Assembly (NCBI GenBank): GCA_028820845.1 | Contig: JAPPII010000046.1 | Span: 1 to 36,822 of the forward strand | DNA from: Candidatus Poribacteria bacterium | Lineage (GTDB): Bacteria; Poribacteria; WGA-4E; WGA-3G | Length of the DNA stretch: 36,822 nucleotides | Direction: 5' to 3' | In this document: piece by piece, positions 31,207 to 36,822 of the stretch | Numbering within the stretch: the stretch's first letter is position 1 | Layout of the letters: the number at the start of each line of letters is the position of its first letter | Translations under genes and position numbers: made by a program | The notes under the pieces: model-generated | What the model was told of the DNA's origin: nothing | The model's database searches: none | The model's input: only the letters and a program-made list of their open reading frames with translations

Positions 31207-32709
31207 ATGTATCATCCAACGTTGGAAGACTTTCGCGAGGCAGCGAAATCAGGGAACACAATACCAGTATACCGATCGATTTTAGCGGATATGGAGACAC
31301 CGGTATCTGCTTTTTACAAGTTGATGCCAGATAATTATATGTTCTTGCTCGAAAGCGTTGAAGGCGGTGAAAATGTTGCGCGCTATTCATTTCTGGGAAG
31401 TCAGCCATCAGTGCTTTTCCGGAGCAAAGGCCATCAGGTTACTATTGAGGACTTGACGACGGGTGAAACGGTATCACAAGAATATGAAGACCCGTTAGGG
31501 GCACTTGAGGAGATGATGCGGAATTATAACCCTGTCCATATTGAGGGCTTACCGCAATTCCACGGCGGGGCGGTCGGTTATATGAGTTACGACATGGTGC
31601 GTTTCGTAGAGGAGTTACCTGATAGCACTGAAGATGATCTGCAAATTCCGGATTGCTTTTTCATGATTGCCGAGACGATTCTGATATTCGATCATGTGAA
31701 CCATCAGATTAGGGTGGTAGTGAACGCACATATTGACGGAGATGTGGACACGGCTTATGCGAATGCAGTTGCGAAAATTGACGCTTTGGTTAAAAAACTC
31801 ACGGCTGTTCCAGAAACACGTCTGGACGTGAACAAAGATGAGCCATCAGAGCCGCAAGAGGAGGTCTTATCAGAGCCGCAGTCGAATTTCACGAAGCCTG
31901 CTTATGAGGATATGGTGCGACGCGCCAAAGAATACATAGCAGCAGGGGACATCATCCAAGCTGTATGTTCGCAGCGGCTGAGTTGTCCGGTATCCGTAGA
32001 CCCATTTGAGGTTTACCGAGCTTTGAGAGTCGTCAACCCCTCGCCATATATGTATTATCTGAAATTTGATAGTTTTAACATCGTGGGTGCATCACCAGAG
32101 ATGATGGTCCGTGTAGAAGACGGCATCGTCCAGACGGTTCCAATCGCTGGCACACGTCCGCGTGGCGCGACGCCAGAAGAAGACCAAGCGTTAGGACAGG
32201 AACTTCTCACGGATCCGAAAGAACGTGCGGAGCACGTCATGCTCGTGGATTTAGGACGCAACGACCTTGGACGTGTATGCGAGTATCATAGCGTTGAGGT
32301 GACCGACCTTATGATCGTCGAACGTTTTTCACATGTGATGCACATCGTTTCACGCGTCGTTGGCCGCCTGCGCGAGAATATGACGGCTTTTGATGTCCTT
32401 CGCTCGTGTCTACCTGCGGGTACGCTCTCTGGTGCCCCCAAGGTACGCGCGATGGAAATCATCGACGAACTTGAATCGACGCGACGCGCCACATACGGCG
32501 GCGCAGTCGGTTACTTCAGTTTCTCTGGCAGTGCTGACACAGCGATTACGATCCGAACTGCCCTCATTAAAGATGGCATCGCTTACGTACAAGCTGGGGG
32601 TGGGATCGTCGCGGATTCGGTACCTGAAACCGAGTATTATGAAACCCTAAATAAGGCATGGGCAATGTTCACGGCTATTGATTTGGCGGAGCAAGGGCTC
32701 TTGTTGTGA
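31207..32709 (+). CDS. trpE: TrpE, anthranilate synthase component I
   Basis: 500 residues. N-terminal [20 protein letters not shown] and [11 protein letters not shown], then the chorismate-binding domain: [71 protein letters not shown] and [17 protein letters not shown], with all usual catalytic residues. A Glu/Pro-rich linker (about residues 213-226) separates the two parts. With TrpG it makes anthranilate from chorismate. The second of two adjacent ATGs (31207) is chosen because it leaves 5 nt after GGAG. No Trp leader peptide is seen directly upstream; the Trp-rich leader precedes hisI instead. Confidence 0.96.
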   Translation: MYHPTLEDFREAAKSGNTIPVYRSILADMETPVSAFYKLMPDNYMFLLESVEGGENVARYSFLGSQPSVLFRSKGHQVTIEDLTTGETVSQEYEDPLGALEEMMRNYNPVHIEGLPQFHGGAVGYMSYDMVRFVEELPDSTEDDLQIPDCFFMIAETILIFDHVNHQIRVVVNAHIDGDVDTAYANAVAKIDALVKKLTAVPETRLDVNKDEPSEPQEEVLSEPQSNFTKPAYEDMVRRAKEYIAAGDIIQAVCSQRLSCPVSVDPFEVYRALRVVNPSPYMYYLKFDSFNIVGASPEMMVRVEDGIVQTVPIAGTRPRGATPEEDQALGQELLTDPKERAEHVMLVDLGRNDLGRVCEYHSVEVTDLMIVERFSHVMHIVSRVVGRLRENMTAFDVLRSCLPAGTLSGAPKVRAMEIIDELESTRRATYGGAVGYFSFSGSADTAITIRTALIKDGIAYVQAGGGIVADSVPETEYYETLNKAWAMFTAIDLAEQGLLL

Positions 32710-32780
32710 AAGACTTGGATGGAAGGCTGGAAGACAGGAAGGACGGGTGCCCAATCTTCCATTCCATTAAGGAGCAAAAA

Positions 32781-33344
32781 ATGGTTTTAATGATTGATAA
32801 CTACGACTCCTTTACCTATAATCTCGTTCAGTATCTCGGCGAGCTCGGGGCTGAACTGGAGATTCATCGGAGTCGAAAGATAGGATTGGAAGCATTAGAT
32901 GCCCTGCAGCCGGAACGAATTGTCATTTCACCTGGGCCTTGCACGCCGAAAGAGGCAGGCATATCTAATGACGTTATAAAGCACTTCGCTGGAAAAGTGC
33001 CGATTTTGGGTGTCTGCCTTGGGCATCAGTGCATCGGTGATGTGTTCGGCGGTGAGGTGGTGCGTGCGGATCGATTGATGCACGGCAAAACCTCCATGAT
33101 AGTCCACAACGGTGCTGAGCTTTTTGAAGGCTTGGATAATCCATTTGAGGCGACACGCTACCATTCGCTTATCGTCCGAAAGGAAACACTGCCGGAATGT
33201 TTTGAGATTACGGCGTGGACAGACCAAGACGAGATCATGGGGCTTCGGCATAAAACTTTACCTATCTGGGGTGTGCAGTTTCATCCGGAGTCAATTTTGA
33301 CGGCTGCTGGAAAGAGCCTATTGGCAAACTTTTTGGCACTATAA
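32781..33344 (+). CDS. trpG: TrpG, anthranilate synthase glutamine amidotransferase
   Basis: 187 residues, standard TrpG/PabA length. [20 protein letters not shown] at the N-terminus, nucleophile elbow [10 protein letters not shown] with the catalytic Cys, and the C-terminal [12 protein letters not shown] with catalytic His/Glu. It supplies ammonia to TrpE, and in many bacteria also to PabB. The start at 32781 is chosen because GGAGCAAAAA precedes it; a longer frame that overlaps the trpE stop has no such signal. The 71-bp gap after trpE contains GGAAGGCTGGAAGACAGGAA and CAATCTTCC, another hairpin-prone, repeat-like sequence. Confidence 0.95.
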   Translation: MVLMIDNYDSFTYNLVQYLGELGAELEIHRSRKIGLEALDALQPERIVISPGPCTPKEAGISNDVIKHFAGKVPILGVCLGHQCIGDVFGGEVVRADRLMHGKTSMIVHNGAELFEGLDNPFEATRYHSLIVRKETLPECFEITAWTDQDEIMGLRHKTLPIWGVQFHPESILTAAGKSLLANFLAL

Positions 33345-33359
33345 CATAGAGGTTTAATA

Positions 33360-34127
33360 ATGGCAAAACAAACGAGCAAGAAAACACCCGTGCCGGTTTT
33401 GGTCTCTTGGTCTTCAGGTAAAGATTCCGCTTGGGCATTGCATACGCTACGGCAACAACCGGAACACTATGACGTGCGCGGTATCTTTACGACTGTTACG
33501 AAAACATTTGACCGGGTGTCTATTCACTCTACACCCGCATGGGTGTTGAAACAGCAATCTGAAAAGCTTGGCGTACCCTTGTACGAGATACCGATTCCCT
33601 ATCCTTGTTCTAATGCTATCTACGAGGAAGCGATGCGGAAATTTCTTGCTGAGGTGGAAGCGTTACCTGAGCATTTGAGGGCATCACATTTCGCATTTGG
33701 GGATCTGTTCCTTGAGGACATTCGGGAGTATCGCGAGGATAAGCTCAGCGGAACGGGTTTCACACCGATTTTTCCAGTGTGGAAAGAGGACACAACGGCG
33801 CTTGCCCAGAAGATGATCGCATCCGGCTTGCGCGCCATTGTTACGGCACTTAATCCTACCAAAGTTCCCGCTGACTTTGCGGGACGATGGTTTGATGCTA
33901 ACCTCCTTGCAGATATGCCTGATGGCGTAGATCCGCTCGGCGAAAACGGTGAATTCCATACCTGTGTTGTTGATGGACCGATGTTTAGTTCGCCTGTTGC
34001 TGCTAAACCCGGTAGAGTTGTCCAGAGAGACATTGTTTCTACTAAGGACAACGACGACAAAATTCACACAAGGAGCAACACGTCGCCGACCTATATCTAT
34101 GCTGATGTCGTGCCGTTGGATGCGTAA
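33360..34127 (+). CDS. DUF71/COG2102 PP-loop ATPase (diphthine-ammonia-ligase family), first copy
   Basis: 255 residues. PP-loop SWSSGKDSAWALH near residue 16, HFAFGDLFLEDIREYRE near 110, and the C-terminal DPLGENGEFHTCVVDGPMF signature of DUF71. Eukaryotic and archaeal members (Dph6) amidate diphthine; bacteria lack diphthamide, and comparative genomics has predicted B12-salvage roles for some bacterial members. It sits 15 bp after trpG and 15 bp before a second, divergent copy. The basic N-terminus (MAKQTSKKTPV) is not a signal peptide. Substrate unknown. Confidence 0.87.
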   Translation: MAKQTSKKTPVPVLVSWSSGKDSAWALHTLRQQPEHYDVRGIFTTVTKTFDRVSIHSTPAWVLKQQSEKLGVPLYEIPIPYPCSNAIYEEAMRKFLAEVEALPEHLRASHFAFGDLFLEDIREYREDKLSGTGFTPIFPVWKEDTTALAQKMIASGLRAIVTALNPTKVPADFAGRWFDANLLADMPDGVDPLGENGEFHTCVVDGPMFSSPVAAKPGRVVQRDIVSTKDNDDKIHTRSNTSPTYIYADVVPLDA

Positions 34128-34142
34128 TCTTTGGGCTGTCTC

Positions 34143-34790
34143 ATGAAGAAAAAGAAAGCTGTTGTATTATGGACGGGTGGAAAAGATTCCGCCCTCGCCT
34201 TTCAAGTCTCCTTAAATCTTTACGATATAAGGAGACTTGTCTGTTTTGTCCCAGCAGACAATCGGCAGTTCTACGCCCATCCGACGCAACTCATGGAACT
34301 GCAAGCACGGAAAATCGGGATCCCAATTGAATTCATGCCGATCTCTGAACCTTATGCGTCGAGTTATCGTCAACAAATTGAGAAGATTAGAGATAGTGAC
34401 ATTGAGGTGTTAATTACGGGCGACATTTCGACTGTTGGTGGGATGCCGAATTGGATTGATGGTGTTGCGGCTGGCGTGGCGGGGGTCTATAAGCCGTTGT
34501 GGGAGTTGGAGCGAGAGGCGATATTGGATGAGTTGGTCTCTAAAGAATTTAAAGTCATCTGCTCTTTGGCTTACAAGAAGTATTTTCAGTCTACTATTGC
34601 GGGTAGATATTTAGATTTGGAACTCATTTCAGAACTGAAGCAGTTACCGATTGACCCCTGCGGAGAGCAAGGCGAATACCACACGTGGGTGTTAGATGCA
34701 CCGTTTTTTAGGGAATCTATCCGGTTGGAAGGCACACAGGTCGTTGAGGCGGTCGAATATTACTACCTCACTTACGAAAAGGCGATATGA
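34143..34790 (+). CDS. DUF71/COG2102 PP-loop ATPase, second copy
   Basis: 215 residues. PP-loop LWTGGKDSALAF near residue 9, VLITGDISTVGGMPNW near 95, and DPCGEQGEYHTWVLDAPFF near 177, the same C-terminal signature as its neighbour but with only distant similarity elsewhere, so an old duplication or separate acquisition. The ATG at 34143 is preferred over the TTG at 34131. It ends 4 bp from the convergent panB stop. Two DUF71 genes in tandem may act on related substrates or as a heteromeric enzyme; this is inferred. Confidence 0.85.
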   Translation: MKKKKAVVLWTGGKDSALAFQVSLNLYDIRRLVCFVPADNRQFYAHPTQLMELQARKIGIPIEFMPISEPYASSYRQQIEKIRDSDIEVLITGDISTVGGMPNWIDGVAAGVAGVYKPLWELEREAILDELVSKEFKVICSLAYKKYFQSTIAGRYLDLELISELKQLPIDPCGEQGEYHTWVLDAPFFRESIRLEGTQVVEAVEYYYLTYEKAI

Positions 34791-34794
34791 AGCA

Positions 34795-35625
34795 TTAACG
34801 TTCCGATTTCAGCCACTTCTGCACCCGTACGAGTTTGTCCGCGGGGATATGGGAGACATTCGCATCTGTGGGGAATGTACCGTTTGTTACCTCTTCTCGA
34901 TACCTGCAGATTGCTTCAAAAGTCAGGCGATTGTAATCCTGGTAGCGTTTGGCGTGTTTGAAAGGCGGACCTATCCCTAATATATCGTTAATGACGAGTA
35001 CCTGTCCGTCGCAGAACCGTCCAGCCCCGATACCAATGGTGGGAATGTTGAGGGTCTCGGTGATGATTTGGCTGACCTCTTCGGTGATTTTCTCAAGGAC
35101 GATGAGTTTCGCGCCAGCGTCTGCAAGTGCTGATGCCGTTTCGATGAGACGTTTCGCTTTTGAAAACGTTTTGCCGTGTGTCGTTGCTTTAGTGCCATGA
35201 ATCTGTGGGTTATGTCCGATGTGCGCGCAAGCCTCTATGCCGTGTTCGGTGAGAGCTGCAACAATGGGTGCCTTTTCTATACCACCTTCTAATTTGACAC
35301 CATCTGCGCCGTCGGATAAGAAGAGATTCGCATTGGCAAGAGCCTGTTTCACGTCCCTGTCGGCGGCGTAAGGCATATCAACGAGGAGGTAAGCGTCTGT
35401 CACACCACGGTGTACTGCTTTGAGGTGGTGTCGCATATCTGCCATCGTCACTTCTACCTCACTGCTATATCCAAGGATATTGGTGCCGAGGCTGTCTCCG
35501 ACAAAGACGATGTCGATCCCTGCCGCGTCTTGCAAACGAGCGGTCGGGTAATCGTAGCAGGTTAGCACAGTAATCGGTTGCTGCTCCCGTTTTTTGGTGT
35601 GTAAGTAAGCAATATCTTTCTTCAT
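34795..35625 (-). CDS. panB: PanB, 3-methyl-2-oxobutanoate hydroxymethyltransferase
   Basis: 276 residues, normal PanB length. Metal and substrate residues are in place: ITVLTCYDYPTARL, VFVGDSLGTNILGY, LLVDMPYA, GVKLEGG, IVLEKI and IPTIGIGAG. It makes ketopantoate from alpha-ketoisovalerate for pantothenate/CoA synthesis. One loop differs: the usual GH-GLTPQ segment reads AHIGHNPQIHGTKATTHGKT. Convergent with the second DUF71 gene. Ribosome binding site weak (AAAAG). No panC is visible. Confidence 0.92.
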   Translation of the reverse strand: MKKDIAYLHTKKREQQPITVLTCYDYPTARLQDAAGIDIVFVGDSLGTNILGYSSEVEVTMADMRHHLKAVHRGVTDAYLLVDMPYAADRDVKQALANANLFLSDGADGVKLEGGIEKAPIVAALTEHGIEACAHIGHNPQIHGTKATTHGKTFSKAKRLIETASALADAGAKLIVLEKITEEVSQIITETLNIPTIGIGAGRFCDGQVLVINDILGIGPPFKHAKRYQDYNRLTFEAICRYREEVTNGTFPTDANVSHIPADKLVRVQKWLKSER

Positions 35626-35792
35626 CTTTTAAATTATTAACTCTGGGCACTGCTCCAAATGTAAAGCTAAGACAAATTGTTTGCTAATCGCTCACAATTT
35701 CATTTCGCAGTGGTTTTCGGTGAATTCCAACGGGGTTTCTGAATTTCAGCCCCAGCGGGACGATATGTTTATAGGAGAACGATGCCCAGATT

Positions 35793-36668
35793 TTAATAGC
35801 TTAAAATATCTGCTACAGTTTCCCCAATGACATCAAGGCTATCCGCCACAGCGATGCCAGCGTCTTTGAGTGCCCGAATTTTATCCGCAGCCGTGCCTTG
35901 TCCACCAGAGATGATTGCCCCCGCATGCCCCATCCGTTTTCCCGGTGGCGCAGTTTGCCCAGCGACGAAACCAACCACCGGTTTTGTCATTTCGTTTTTC
36001 ACGAACAGTGCTGCCTTTTCCTCAGCCGTACCGCCGATTTCGCCGATGAGAACAACGGCATCCGTGTCATCATCCGCTTCAAAAAGTTTAAGGACATCAA
36101 CGAAGTTAGTCCCAATGACTGGATCCCCACCGATACCGACACAAGTAGACTGACCGATGCCGAGACATTTCAGTTGATAAGCAGCTTCGTAAGTTAGGGT
36201 TCCACTACGGGAGACGATACCGACATTGCCGGGAGTATAGGCAAATTCAGGCATCACACCGATTTTGCATTCGCCGGGTGTAATGACACCGGGACAGTTC
36301 GGACCGATTAACCGTGTTGGTTTTCCGTGAAGGTACGCCTTCGCCCTAACCATATCAAGAACGGGGATATGTTCGGAAATACAAACAATCAGTTCAACGC
36401 CAGCCTCGGCAGCTTCCATGATGGAATCCGCAGCGTTGAAGCGTGCGGGGACGAAAACCATTGATGTATCTGCCCCCGTTGCTGCAACGCCTTCTGCTAC
36501 AGTGTCGTATACCGGAATACCGTTCACATCCGACCCGCCCCTACCGGGAACTGAACCGGCGACAATTTGGGTGCCGTAAGCTGCGCACTGCTCCGTGTGA
36601 AAACGCCCGGAACGACCGGTAATGCCTTGCACAATCACTTTTGTATTTTTGTTAACAAGTATGCTCAT
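35793..36668 (-). CDS. sucD: SucD, succinyl-CoA ligase alpha subunit
   Basis: 291 residues. CoA-binding N-terminus ([17 protein letters not shown]), [35 protein letters not shown], and the phosphorylated histidine H248 in [21 protein letters not shown]. It catalyses succinyl-CoA to succinate with (A/G)TP formation in the TCA cycle with the beta subunit SucC, whose gene probably lies just beyond the right edge. No clear Shine-Dalgarno precedes the ATG; the upstream region is a 14-bp repeat. The 167-bp gap to panB shows no gene. Confidence 0.96.
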   Translation of the reverse strand: MSILVNKNTKVIVQGITGRSGRFHTEQCAAYGTQIVAGSVPGRGGSDVNGIPVYDTVAEGVAATGADTSMVFVPARFNAADSIMEAAEAGVELIVCISEHIPVLDMVRAKAYLHGKPTRLIGPNCPGVITPGECKIGVMPEFAYTPGNVGIVSRSGTLTYEAAYQLKCLGIGQSTCVGIGGDPVIGTNFVDVLKLFEADDDTDAVVLIGEIGGTAEEKAALFVKNEMTKPVVGFVAGQTAPPGKRMGHAGAIISGGQGTAADKIRALKDAGIAVADSLDVIGETVADILSY

Positions 36669-36676
36669 ATTTTATG

Positions 36677-36706
36677 GTTATTGGTTTTTAGTTATTGGTT
36701 GTCAGT
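36677..36706. repeat. TTATTGG-type short tandem repeat upstream of sucD
   Basis: TTATTGGTTTTTAG followed by TTATTGGTTGTCAG: two 14-bp units just upstream of the sucD ATG, the same position and style as the CAGTTTT array upstream of purE. Confidence 0.6.
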
Positions 36707-36822
36707 TAAAGAGGTCTTTGACTTAATTCAGACTGCCTTTCCTTTTAACAGATAACTGAAAGGTTTGTGTAGGTAGTGTTTACATTGTGTAAGTTATTGA
36801 CATTTTTGTTAGGTTTTGGTAG

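Overview
This is a bacterial chromosomal window of moderate GC with dense accessory content. The mix of families (dockerin on a beta-propeller, CotH kinase fused to ankyrins, LamG, Uma2, TIGR04255, DUF71 pairs, a REP-associated transposase, 7-bp CAGTTTT-type intergenic repeats) looks most like Candidatus Poribacteria or a similar marine lineage. That assignment is an impression, not something the sequence proves.

Layout. 1-3557 (minus): a likely operon of a D-xylonate dehydratase (YjhG/YagF type), a VanZ-like membrane protein, a metallo-beta-lactamase-fold hydrolase and the 5' part of purE, which runs off the left edge. 3750-5787 (minus): an overlapping cassette of a TIGR04255-like protein and two unrecognised proteins, preceded by the tail of a decayed gene. 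5944-9613 (minus): a membrane-anchored hypothetical, an Uma2 endonuclease-fold protein and a secreted CotH-ankyrin fusion.

9906-22480 looks like a defence/mobile island: a PLD-nuclease/SNF2-helicase, a RAYT (HUH transposase) surrounded by REP hairpins, a large Eco57I-type DNA methyltransferase, an HD phosphohydrolase with a near-perfect and apparently leaderless promoter, a YwgA-like partner, an XRE antitoxin followed by a broken mazF, and an AAA ATPase-nuclease on the other strand. The helicase and the methyltransferase could be the restriction and modification halves of one system. 22619-24141 holds a LamG protein with a frameshifted 3' end and, divergently, a ribbon-helix-helix regulator with five 8-bp iterons just upstream of its start.

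24487-29981 (minus) is the most striking unit. A clear cobalamin riboswitch sits in front of three genes encoding extracytoplasmic proteins: a YncE/BtuG-like propeller ending in a dockerin, a lipoprotein with a C-terminal S-component-like membrane domain, and a PQQ-like propeller. I infer a corrinoid capture and uptake system. On the divergent side, hisI has a consensus promoter, a roughly 285-nt leader, a candidate leader peptide carrying a His-Trp-His-Trp-Trp cluster, and an intrinsic terminator just before the ribosome binding site: an attenuator that may sense histidine and tryptophan. It is followed by trpE, trpG, two DUF71 PP-loop ATPases (a family with a predicted B12-salvage branch), and on the minus strand panB and sucD.

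A dispersed hairpin family (GTAG head, stem, TTCC/TCC loop) recurs through the window, including one symmetric REPIN-like pair and one copy inside a MITE. No rRNA, tRNA or CRISPR array was found.
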